Shown: in pieces, positions 29,064 through 37,303 of the stretch | How positions within the stretch are numbered: the stretch's first letter is position 1 | How the letters are laid out: the number at the start of each line of letters is the position of its first letter | Assembly: GCF_030915385.1 (NCBI RefSeq) | Contig: NZ_CP133268.1 | Span: 1,798,001-1,862,000, forward strand | From: Neobacillus sp. PS3-12 | GTDB lineage: Bacteria > Bacillota > Bacilli > Bacillales > Cytobacillaceae | Direction of reading: 5' to 3' | DNA length: 64,000 nucleotides | Program-made: the position numbers and the translations under genes | The notes under the pieces: model-generated | Told to the model about the DNA's origin: nothing | The model's database searches: none | What the model saw: the letters and a program-made list of their open reading frames with translations, nothing else

Positions 29064-29992
29064 TTATGAAATCCCACTTTCTCATCTATTATAAATACCG
29101 GTCGTTTTCTTGCTTCATCCATATTTCTCCATAAATATTCACCGATAATCCCCATCATTATCATTTGAATTCCTGCAATAAACAAAAATAATACCATTAA
29201 AGATGTCCATCCCTGGACGTTAACCCCAATTATTAATTTATTAATAATTAGAACAATGCCTGTTAAAAAAGATAGTAAAGATATAATGACTCCCAAGAGG
29301 GACATAAAACGGATGGGTACATATGAAAAAGCCAAAAATGAATCTATAAATAATTTAATTTTTTTAGCTAAGGTCCATCTAGATTTTCCAATTTCTCTTT
29401 CTTTTCGAATATAATAGATCTTTTCAGTTTTAAATCCACACCAAAGAATTTGACCCATTAGTGTAGTATTTTTTTCTTCAATACTTGTTAATATTGTTAT
29501 CACTTTTCGGTCGATTAAAAAACAATCAAAACCGCCTTCTGGCATATTCGGTAAAGCATAACGTTTCATCATTTTATAGTATGTATTAGAAAAAAGTTTT
29601 TGTGTAAATGATTCTTCTCTATCCTCTCTAACGGCGAGAACAACCTTATTACCGCTTTTCCACTTTTCAAACATCCTATTAATAATTTCCGGCGGATCTT
29701 GCAAATCCGCTGAAATTACAGTTGCACAATCTCCAGTAGCATACGTCAAGCCTGCCAATATCGCAGTATGAGAGCCAAAGTTTCTTGATAATTTGATAAC
29801 TTTTACACTAGAATCTTGGCTTTGAAGCTTTAATAACTCACCATATGAGTTATCTCCAGATCCGTCATCAACAAAAATTAATTCATGTTCATATGCAGGA
29901 TTGGAGAAAATTTCCTCATTCAATTTATCAAAAAGAAAGGGGATATTTTGTTCATTATAATATACCGGTATAATTATCGATAACTTTGACAC
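29060..29992 (-). CDS. CsbB/GtrB-like polyprenyl-phosphate glycosyltransferase (module 2)
   Basis: About 310 aa: GT2 domain (SIIIPVYYNEQNI, FVDDGSGDNS, KLSRNFGSHTAILAG, SADLQDPPEI) plus two C-terminal helices at about 230-253 and 263-288. The start is most likely the GTG at 29992 behind AAAGGTG; the ORF could begin at 30001. It follows the ketoisomerase by a few bases and overlaps gtrA. The operon suggests that its donor is the dTDP-amino-dideoxy sugar made by the three upstream genes, an inference. Confidence 0.9.
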   Translation of the reverse strand: MSKLSIIIPVYYNEQNIPFLFDKLNEEIFSNPAYEHELIFVDDGSGDNSYGELLKLQSQDSSVKVIKLSRNFGSHTAILAGLTYATGDCATVISADLQDPPEIINRMFEKWKSGNKVVLAVREDREESFTQKLFSNTYYKMMKRYALPNMPEGGFDCFLIDRKVITILTSIEEKNTTLMGQILWCGFKTEKIYYIRKEREIGKSRWTLAKKIKLFIDSFLAFSYVPIRFMSLLGVIISLLSFLTGIVLIINKLIIGVNVQGWTSLMVLFLFIAGIQMIMMGIIGEYLWRNMDEARKRPVFIIDEKVGFHK

Positions 29993-29997
29993 TAATA

Positions 29998-30420
29998 TCA
30001 CCTTTCACTAATTATTCTCTGGTTATTAACTTCTTTTAAAAATTGATCATAGCTATCTATATATTCTGATTTGTCATAAAGCTCGCTTGATAATACCAAT
30101 AAGATGGAGTCACTTGAAAAGTCAAACATTTCTTTCCAAACCAATTTATCTAGATATATTCCTGTGTGAGGCTTATCCAAGCAAATGACTTCACTATGTT
30201 CTCCATCATCGACCAAAACCTTACAAGTTCCATTAAGATTGATTAAAACAAATTGTGAAAATCTATTTGCATGTTGTCCGCGAGCAACATCACCCTTTGT
30301 GCCATACAAATAAAATATCCTTTTTAAATCAAAGGGAATATTCTTTAACTGCTCCACTACTACTAATTGACCACGATCATCACCCAATTGAGGAAATTCA
30401 AGCATTCTATATTTTTTCAT
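29998..30420 (-). CDS. dTDP-4-keto-6-deoxyglucose 3,4-ketoisomerase (FdtA/QdtA/WxcM family)
   Basis: 140 aa single cupin with DDRGQLVVVE, FDLKRIFYLYG, ARGQHANRFSQFVLIN and GIYLDKLVWKEM. Family members move the keto group from C4 to C3 of dTDP-4-keto-6-deoxyglucose, the RmlB product, to allow amination at C3. FdtA and QdtA carry two active-site histidines in a RGxHAH context; here the second is Asn (HAN), so the galacto or gluco outcome cannot be predicted. The start is the ATG at 30420 with AAGGAGGG. It overlaps the acetyltransferase by 14 bp and precedes the GT2. Confidence 0.85.
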   Translation of the reverse strand: MKKYRMLEFPQLGDDRGQLVVVEQLKNIPFDLKRIFYLYGTKGDVARGQHANRFSQFVLINLNGTCKVLVDDGEHSEVICLDKPHTGIYLDKLVWKEMFDFSSDSILLVLSSELYDKSEYIDSYDQFLKEVNNQRIISER

Positions 30421-30922
30421 TAACGTGACCCTCCTTAAAAATTGCATACCAGCTTAAATCATTTAACTGCTGATGCGCAAATACATGTTTTTTAAATACG
30501 CCCTCTTTTACAAATCCACTCTTTTCATAAAACCTTATCGCCCTTTTATTATTAGTAAGGACATTTAAGTAGACTTTTTCTAACATTAACTCGAAAAACG
30601 CTTTCGAAAGAAGCAACTTTGTTGCTTCCAAAGCGGCACCCGTACCAATAGCCGTTCGGCGCAATGCAATAGCGTACTCTCCATTTCGGCTATCCAAATC
30701 AATATTCTTTAAGCTGATTGTTCCAAGATATTCATCTTTTTCTGAAGCAATCGCAAAATGATAATTGACATCATCATGATGAGAATTATTTATAAACAAC
30801 TCAACTTTCTGTCTTGTCATATTAGAGGCATCAAAGCGAAAATTCTTCATTAGCTCAGAATCATGCATCCATTCCAACATTCCTTCTGCATCTTTTAACT
30901 GCAGTTTCCTTAAATGAACCAT
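30407..30922 (-). CDS. GNAT N-acetyltransferase (putative dTDP-aminosugar N-acetyltransferase)
   Basis: 171 aa RimJ/RimL-like GNAT fold: an N-terminal LRKLQLKDAEGMLEWM, the acetyl-CoA loop near RRTAIGTGAALEA, and the C-terminal NKRAIRFYEKSGFVKEG. In known Fuc3NAc and Qui3NAc pathways the N-acetyltransferase (FdtC/QdtC) is a left-handed beta-helix protein. Here a GNAT lies between aminotransferase and ketoisomerase, so it is the likely substitute. It is 12 bp after the DegT stop and overlaps the ketoisomerase start. Confidence 0.8.
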   Translation of the reverse strand: MVHLRKLQLKDAEGMLEWMHDSELMKNFRFDASNMTRQKVELFINNSHHDDVNYHFAIASEKDEYLGTISLKNIDLDSRNGEYAIALRRTAIGTGAALEATKLLLSKAFFELMLEKVYLNVLTNNKRAIRFYEKSGFVKEGVFKKHVFAHQQLNDLSWYAIFKEGHVNEKI

Positions 30923-30934
30923 TCCAACGCATCC

Positions 30935-32029
30935 TTACTTAAAGTTGTTCAGTACCTCAATTACATAGTCTTGTTCTTCCTCAGTCATCCCATTGTACAA
31001 AGGAAGACTTAAAATGCTATTTGAGTATTCCTCCGTAATAGGAAAATCATTTTCTTTAAAACCTAAATATTGATACGCTTCTGATAAATGTGGAGGAATT
31101 GGATAATGAATCACTGTTCCAATTCCGTTTAACGTTAAATATTCCTGTAATCGGTCTCTTTCTTGAGAACAGATTACAAATAGGTGCCAAACTGAACTTG
31201 CATGTTCTCTTACCATTGGTAAGCTAATTTTATTATTTTTAACAAGGTCTAAATATCGATGAGCCAGTTTCTCTCTTTCTTGATTAAGTTCATCAATATG
31301 TTGGAGCTTTACTCTCAATAACCCTGCCTGTAATTCATCTAAACGAGAGTTAAAGCCAACAACCATATTATGATATCTTTTTTCACTTCCATAGTTTCTT
31401 AAAACTTTAACCATTTGCGCTAACTTTACATCATTGGTTGTAATAGCCCCGCCATCACCAAAACCACCGAGGTTTTTACTTGGATAAAAACTAAAACATG
31501 CAATATCTGAGAATGAACCAGATAATGTTCCTTTATAAACAGATCCATGTGATTGTGCGCAATCTTCAACTATTTTTAAATTATGCTGCTTAGCGATTAG
31601 CTGAATTTTTTCCATATCAGCCGTTTGTCCATATAAATGAACCACTAAGATAGCTTTAGTTTTCTCTGTAATCTTTTCTTCAATTTTACTCGGGTCAATA
31701 TTATAAAACTCATCAGGTTCTACAAAAACGGGCCTAGCTCCATTAATTGTTATACCCATAACGCATGCAATATAAGCGTTTGCTTGTACGATTACTTCGT
31801 CTCCCTCTCCTATACCAAGGGCACGAAATGCAATAATTAAAGCATCCAGACCGCTCGCAAGTCCCACTGAAAACTCCGTTCCAATATAACTGGCAAATTC
31901 CTTTTCAAAAAGAGTTACTTCTTCCCCAAGTATGTACCAACCTTTTCTTAAAACTTTTAACGCCTTATCTTCATATTCACTTTGATACATCCGATATTGC
32001 CGATCTAAAACATTAAAATTTATTTGCAT
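30935..32029 (-). CDS. DegT/DnrJ/EryC1 sugar aminotransferase (FdtB/QdtB-like)
   Basis: 364 aa PLP enzyme, fold type I. VVHLYGQTADM, VEDCAQSHGS, and FSFYPSKNLGGFGDGGAI with the PLP lysine in PSKNLG. It aminates C3 of dTDP-3-keto-6-deoxyhexose with glutamate as donor. Presence of a ketoisomerase two genes on makes 3-amination more likely than 4-amination. First gene of the operon; the 223-bp gap upstream contains a possible promoter and a GAACAT/ATGTTC palindrome. Confidence 0.9.
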   Translation of the reverse strand: MQINFNVLDRQYRMYQSEYEDKALKVLRKGWYILGEEVTLFEKEFASYIGTEFSVGLASGLDALIIAFRALGIGEGDEVIVQANAYIACVMGITINGARPVFVEPDEFYNIDPSKIEEKITEKTKAILVVHLYGQTADMEKIQLIAKQHNLKIVEDCAQSHGSVYKGTLSGSFSDIACFSFYPSKNLGGFGDGGAITTNDVKLAQMVKVLRNYGSEKRYHNMVVGFNSRLDELQAGLLRVKLQHIDELNQEREKLAHRYLDLVKNNKISLPMVREHASSVWHLFVICSQERDRLQEYLTLNGIGTVIHYPIPPHLSEAYQYLGFKENDFPITEEYSNSILSLPLYNGMTEEEQDYVIEVLNNFK

Positions 32030-32117
32030 ATTTTTCCCTCTTTGAATAGTTTTTCAAAATGATTTGCAAAAATACCAAGGAATTCCTCTAAAATGTTAAT
32101 ACAATCATGTAATTAAA

Positions 32118-32133
32118 GAACATTTATATGTTC
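32118..32133. promoter_or_regulatory. Operator-like palindrome GAACAT-N4-ATGTTC
   Basis: Perfect 6-bp arms around TTAT, about 90 bp upstream of the aminotransferase start. On the minus strand it lies downstream of TTGATT-17-AATAAT, a plausible promoter. The spacing does not fit the LexA box. No regulator gene is adjacent. Confidence 0.35.
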
Positions 32134-32252
32134 ATCCCAGTGGTAACCAATTAAAAAATAAGAAACAAGTGAATTATTTCAAACCTACCTAAAAAAATCA
32201 AGTTGGCATTTAAGAAAAGAAATTTATTGATACACTAAATTTCCAAAGATAT

Positions 32253-33674
32253 TTATCTTCTTACTAGTTGTTTAACCGTTTGTAATGTTGCTTTAATTTC
32301 CTTTCTTTGGATAAGCAAATACAATCCGTAGGCAGCAAGGTAAAGGACCAGTCCAAACCAGGAAGTCACAAACCAGCCAGCAAGAATAAAAATGACCGTC
32401 ATAGCAAGCTCAAGGAATGTATCCTTAAATACAGAAACGTGGAGAAACTTGGATAAAAACACTTCCGCAAGCGCACTTCGGAAGGCCAAAAGAATAACAA
32501 TAGACACAATTGCTAAGGATAAACTCTTAAAAACCATTGTGAAAAGGAGTGTAAGAATAAGGCTTAATGCCACTGATGCTAAATTAAAAACAAGCATTAG
32601 TTTTTCTTTCCTTAACGTCTTTAAGTAGGTATTAATTAAAAGGGCCATCTTTCCTTCATATATACACATTGGAAAAAGGAGGGCCATATACATTAAGCTT
32701 TGACTGTATTTAGGTAGCCATGCAGGTAGGATCACTTCCAATGGATAATAAACGATCAGCAGTCCCAGCAAAGGAACCATTAAAGTAATCCTCATCGTTG
32801 TATATAATTCGGGCAGCTTGTCCTCACTCGTCCTTCTTAACACAGGAAACATGACAATTCCAACCGCATCGATAAAAACCATCATGAGACTGGATACACT
32901 CATGACAAGTGATACCTTGCCAAAAGTCGAAACATCCCAGGAACGTTCTATACCAAAACGAACAATTCCAATAATTAACATGCTAGCAATGTTCGCAAAC
33001 ATTAGCTTTATGCCTGCATTGATGTTCTTAGCAGTTTCTCCTACATTAAAAGTGAAAGTAGATATTTTATTAAAAACAATATCTCTGCAGCAATACATTG
33101 CATACACGAAAGCAATAAATTTTGCAATCAAATCCGTAACAATCAATAACTTAAATTGCCTTATTCCGATTAATAGGCAAAGCAAGATTAAAACGCAATA
33201 GATCACTCTTTCCATCATAGTAATTTGAGCGTACTCTTTGATCCGATTTGTGCTCTGCAGAATATAAACCAACATCAGTCTCACATTGACAATCAACATA
33301 CACAATGCAGTCATTTCAAGGATAAATAACCGATTGGCATCTGCGGTAAAAATCATTGAAATACCAATGATGATTGCCCCTATTACAATTTGAGAGAGCA
33401 TTAACATCCAAAACTGTGAAAAAAATAGTTCCTTATTTAATTCCTTATATTCTTTTCCACCGTATCTAAGATAGATTCCGTCATTCCAGCCAAAGTGTAA
33501 AAAACCTACATAAAACGAATAAAAAAGATATAACTGCCAATATCCGTAATCTTCAACACCTATCAACTTTGGAACGATAAAAACTAATACCGTTGAAATG
33601 ATCAATGATATTAGATTCGATGATAAGGTGTATGAAAAGTTTTTTATAAAAGTAAATGCCTTATTATTCAACAC
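32253..33674 (-). CDS. Wzx-like polysaccharide flippase
   Basis: 473 aa with about 12-14 membrane helices, opening FSYTLSSNLISLIISTVLVFIVPK and continuing GVEDYGYWQLYLFY, as in the PST/MATE family of lipid-linked oligosaccharide flippases. It would export undecaprenyl-PP-linked repeat units for the Wzy-like polymerase at 15135. It is separated from the DegT operon by 223 bp and preceded by two glycosyltransferases in the same direction. Confidence 0.85.
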   Translation of the reverse strand: MLNNKAFTFIKNFSYTLSSNLISLIISTVLVFIVPKLIGVEDYGYWQLYLFYSFYVGFLHFGWNDGIYLRYGGKEYKELNKELFFSQFWMLMLSQIVIGAIIIGISMIFTADANRLFILEMTALCMLIVNVRLMLVYILQSTNRIKEYAQITMMERVIYCVLILLCLLIGIRQFKLLIVTDLIAKFIAFVYAMYCCRDIVFNKISTFTFNVGETAKNINAGIKLMFANIASMLIIGIVRFGIERSWDVSTFGKVSLVMSVSSLMMVFIDAVGIVMFPVLRRTSEDKLPELYTTMRITLMVPLLGLLIVYYPLEVILPAWLPKYSQSLMYMALLFPMCIYEGKMALLINTYLKTLRKEKLMLVFNLASVALSLILTLLFTMVFKSLSLAIVSIVILLAFRSALAEVFLSKFLHVSVFKDTFLELAMTVIFILAGWFVTSWFGLVLYLAAYGLYLLIQRKEIKATLQTVKQLVRR

Positions 33675-33689
33675 TCATCCCTCATCATT

Positions 33690-34652
33690 CTAAACGATAT
33701 TTCGGTCATTTCTTAATTTAGAGTATTTTCGGAAATGCCCCCATGTTTTGCTCAGAAAAGCCAAATAATCATAGAAGGAAAGATTATATCGCTTTTTTAA
33801 TTTTTTCATAATTGGAATGATCGCACGGTCCAAGTAAATAAAAAGTAAAACCGAAAGATTAGGCTTATAGCATTTTGACAAGAAGTAGATTTCGCTTTTT
33901 ATCATTTCTGTATCAACAAACAAGTTGTCTTTTCCTGTTGTTAAACCATGGTGATGAACGATTTTTGCATCAGGCAAAAAATATGCTTGAAAGCCAAGCT
34001 TACTCATTTTATTAGATAGAATATCTTCTTCATAATATAAGAAGGTATTCTCATCAAATAACTCAACATTCTCAAGCATTTCGCGTTTCGCCATAAAACA
34101 ACAGCCTGAAAACTTATAAATAGGTATCGGATCATTTTTTATGGATTCACCCGATAAAAAATATCTCTCGTTGTATTGATTCTTGGAGTTATTAGAAGCA
34201 AACTTACTAAGTTTGGTATTATATAATAGATAATCAGAAGTTGTTACAGGTTTTAAAAATGGTACATCCCGCAACTTTCCTTCCGTTGAAAGAACGTACG
34301 GAGCCACCACTGCTGCATTCTCATTTTCTCGAAGAAATGCAGACATGCGATCAATGCATTCATCCATAAAAATAACATCATTATTGACAATTGTAATGAT
34401 GTCATATCCATCCTGTATAGCCTGTCGAATACCCACATTATTCCCTTTTGCATACCCTAAATTTTCATTTTGAATAACTACTACATCTTTCCGATTTTGA
34501 TATTGTTCTTTTAGCTGATGATAAGAGTCATTGGTAGACCCATTGTCTACAATATAGAGCTTATAATCATCTTTATATGTTTCCGAAATGGAATCTACAC
34601 ATCGTAATGTCATTTCCCATGTATTGTAATTTAAAATAACAAAAGCAATCAT
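33690..34652 (-). CDS. Family 2 glycosyltransferase
   Basis: 320 aa: AFVILNYNTWEMT, IVDNGSTNDS, NLGYAKGNNVGI, IVNNDVIF (DxD-like), then KFSGCCFMAKREML and YYEEDILSN, typical of rhamnosyl or galactosyl GT2 enzymes of O-antigen and capsule clusters. Donor unknown. It lies 15 bp upstream of wzx, in the same operon. Confidence 0.88.
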   Translation of the reverse strand: MIAFVILNYNTWEMTLRCVDSISETYKDDYKLYIVDNGSTNDSYHQLKEQYQNRKDVVVIQNENLGYAKGNNVGIRQAIQDGYDIITIVNNDVIFMDECIDRMSAFLRENENAAVVAPYVLSTEGKLRDVPFLKPVTTSDYLLYNTKLSKFASNNSKNQYNERYFLSGESIKNDPIPIYKFSGCCFMAKREMLENVELFDENTFLYYEEDILSNKMSKLGFQAYFLPDAKIVHHHGLTTGKDNLFVDTEMIKSEIYFLSKCYKPNLSVLLFIYLDRAIIPIMKKLKKRYNLSFYDYLAFLSKTWGHFRKYSKLRNDRNIV

Positions 34653-34682
34653 CTTTTCAACTCCAAAATATACTTGTAATGA

Positions 34683-35663
34683 TCATAATTCCTTCTTGAT
34701 TTTATCCCAGTATAGTCGGTAGAACATTACTAAGAGACTTGGGGAGAAAACCCCAATCGCTAACATCAATTTTTTCTTCCGATCATAATCCTGTTTGAAT
34801 AGTAATGGCTTTAATTTTTTGCGATCCATATTAATTAAATATTTATACTGCTTCTTTTCACTCTGATAATACTTCTCAATATTGATATAAAGCATTAAAC
34901 CTGTTAACACCCATTCAGCGTATAGTTCATTTGCCAAATCGGGATAGTTTTTCAGATAAAATAAGTACATATCTTTCCTAACTTCGTATTCATCTAACCG
35001 CTTTTTGGAAAATCCTTTCCTCATCGTGCTCTTATCATTGTAACGGTAATTGTATAAGGCTTTTCCTGTATAAAAAATCTTCTTTGCCTGATGCATCACT
35101 CTATATGAAAAATCCATATCCTCGAGAATATATCCTTCTTTGAACCGAATATTTTCGAACAGTTCCTTTTTATATAATTTGTTACAAGGACTAAATGTGA
35201 GTCTTTCATTTAAATAAAGTTCATGCATGGCTGAATCTTGATCATATGAAATATCATCTGTCTTATTACAGTATAAATGTTTGCCTGATTCCTTATCGTA
35301 TTGCATGATGTTACATGCTGTAATATCGGCATCTGCTTCTTTCGCTTTCGTATAAAGGATATTGTACATATCCTTTTCGACCCAATCATCACTGTCAATG
35401 AAACCTATATAACTTCCCTTAGCAGCAACAATACCTTTATTTCTAGCCGAAGACTGACCACCGTTTTCTTTATGAATCACAATAATACGCTTATCTTTTT
35501 TTGCATATTCATCACAAATATGCCTACTTTGATCAGTGGACCCGTCATTGACTAAAATAAGTTCAAAATCTTTAAACGTTTGGTCAAGAATACTTTTTAT
35601 ACATTCGTGAATAAAACTTTCAACATTGTAAACAGGTACAACAATACTTATTTCAGGATTCAT
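34683..35663 (-). CDS. Family 2 glycosyltransferase (EpsJ/CpsI-like)
   Basis: 326 aa: ISIVVPVYNVESFIHECI, LILVNDGSTDQS, GGQSSARNKGI, FIDSDDWV (DxD) and YILEDMDFSYRV, the common bacterial polysaccharide GT2 pattern. The basic, hydrophobic C-terminus probably docks to the membrane. First gene of the GT2-GT2-wzx operon; it starts 30 bp before the next gene. Confidence 0.9.
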   Translation of the reverse strand: MNPEISIVVPVYNVESFIHECIKSILDQTFKDFELILVNDGSTDQSRHICDEYAKKDKRIIVIHKENGGQSSARNKGIVAAKGSYIGFIDSDDWVEKDMYNILYTKAKEADADITACNIMQYDKESGKHLYCNKTDDISYDQDSAMHELYLNERLTFSPCNKLYKKELFENIRFKEGYILEDMDFSYRVMHQAKKIFYTGKALYNYRYNDKSTMRKGFSKKRLDEYEVRKDMYLFYLKNYPDLANELYAEWVLTGLMLYINIEKYYQSEKKQYKYLINMDRKKLKPLLFKQDYDRKKKLMLAIGVFSPSLLVMFYRLYWDKIKKEL

Positions 35664-35872
35664 ATTAGTCTCTCCATTTAAATCTGCAAATTAATGTTTT
35701 CATCTATGTGATATTTGCTGACTGATAATTAGGAAATAAAAAGTATTATAACATACAAAACCAATATATTATTTTTTTCGACAATAATTTCAGTCTTTCC
35801 AACCATCCATTTTACAACGAATTACAAATTATTTGTAGTTTAAACTTTAATTTGTAAATTAATCCCATAGCA

Positions 35873-35910
35873 TAAAAAAGGAAGCCATGAATATATACGG
35901 CTTCCTTTTC
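35873..35910 (-). terminator. Rho-independent terminator of gtaB copy 1
   Basis: AAAAGGAAGCC and GGCTTCCTTTT arms; the minus strand ends in six T. The terminator at 42008 behind gtaB copy 2 has a related sequence. Confidence 0.88.
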
Positions 35911-35952
35911 ACTGATATTAGACTCAACTACTAGCAAATTAAATACTATTTT

Positions 35953-36825
35953 TTATTGCAGCTCAAGCTTTTGGACCATAAACTTTAGTAAATCATCTCG
36001 TAATTCCTCTTTTTGAAGAGCAAATTCGATCGTTGTTTCGATAAAACCAAGTTTTTCTCCCACGTCAAAACGTGTTCCTTCAAATTCATAACCAAAAACG
36101 CGCTGGATTTGGTTAAGCCGTTGAATGGCATCCGTTAATTGAATTTCTCCGCCTGCTCCAACCTCTTGTTTATCTAAAAACATGAAAATTTCCGGTGTAA
36201 ATACATACCGACCGATAATCGCTAAGTTTGATGGGGCAGTTCCTAATTTAGGTTTTTCAACAAAATTGCGCACTTGGAACGTACGATCATTTTGATCTTC
36301 AGGATCAATAATTCCATAACGGTTAGTTTCATTATCCGGTACCCGTTTAACCCCAATAACAGAAGAATGTGTATGGTTATAAACATCCATTAATTGTTTT
36401 AGGCAAGGCGTTTCCGCTTGAACAATATCATCGCCTAGAAGTACGGCAAATGGTTCATTGCCAATAAAGTTTCGGGCACACCAAACTGCATGTCCCAATC
36501 CCTTAGGCTCTTTTTGACGTATATAATGGATATCAACCATTTTTGAGGTTTCGCGAACGATTTCTAAGAGTTCAAGTTTTCCTTTTTCTTGTAAGTTCTG
36601 CTCTAATTCAAAAGCGTTATCAAAATGATCTTCAATAGAGCGTTTTCCTTTTCCAGTAACAATAATAATATCTTCAATTCCAGATTCAATTGCCTCTTCT
36701 ACTATATATTGAATAGTAGGTTTGTCTACAATTGGCAGCATTTCCTTTGGCATCGCTTTAGTAGCAGGTAAAAAGCGCGTTCCTAGACCAGCTGCTGGAA
36801 TAATGGCTTTCTTAACCCTTTGCAT
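35953..36825 (-). CDS. gtaB: UTP-glucose-1-phosphate uridylyltransferase (copy 1)
   Basis: 290 aa: [61 protein letters not shown]. It makes UDP-glucose for glycolipid anchors, teichoic acid glucosylation and galactose metabolism (galE at 52686). The start is the ATG at 36825. It differs from copy 2 (42065) at only about eight residues, mostly in residues 175-195 and the last 40. Its promoter is also conserved with copy 2. Confidence 0.96.
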   Translation of the reverse strand: MQRVKKAIIPAAGLGTRFLPATKAMPKEMLPIVDKPTIQYIVEEAIESGIEDIIIVTGKGKRSIEDHFDNAFELEQNLQEKGKLELLEIVRETSKMVDIHYIRQKEPKGLGHAVWCARNFIGNEPFAVLLGDDIVQAETPCLKQLMDVYNHTHSSVIGVKRVPDNETNRYGIIDPEDQNDRTFQVRNFVEKPKLGTAPSNLAIIGRYVFTPEIFMFLDKQEVGAGGEIQLTDAIQRLNQIQRVFGYEFEGTRFDVGEKLGFIETTIEFALQKEELRDDLLKFMVQKLELQ

Positions 36826-37303
36826 ATTGAAATCAATCCTTTCCCACAACAACACGAAAATTACTGAATGTAAATTATTTTTAAATTTAAACTGTAACCT
36901 TAATTATTCCATATTGAAAATAAATGTACAAGTACACTTTATAACAAATAATAACAATAGAGACCCTCACCATCTCCTGTTAATTCAACAACTTTTTAAC
37001 ACAAGTTTTGTCTATACGGTTTTATTACTTTCAATAAAGGATATTCAAATTGAAATATTTCAATTCCCATATTCATAAGCCTACTAATCTCAAAAACCTT
37101 TTGCTAAAAAATTTAAAAATGCTGATAATTAACGACAAAATTATTGGTTGAAATTAATTATTCTTATCTTCAATGGGTATCAAGTATAACTACATAAAAA
37201 AACAAATAATAGCAAATTATGACTTTTTTAATATTTTTTTTTAACTAAAAGAATTGTATTATAGTAACGTATGATAATTTGACTAGTTAGAAAGGATGGA
37301 GAA
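36826..37303. other. Divergent intergenic region gtaB / amidase
   Basis: 478 bp of AT-rich sequence with the gtaB promoter near its left end and the amidase leader at its right end. I see no gene or repeat array in it. Confidence 0.7.
36903..36931 (-). promoter_or_regulatory. Sigma-A promoter of gtaB copy 1
   Basis: On the minus strand TTGTAC (36926-36931), 17-bp spacer, AATAAT (36903-36908). The same elements and spacing recur upstream of gtaB copy 2, which supports function. Confidence 0.65.
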
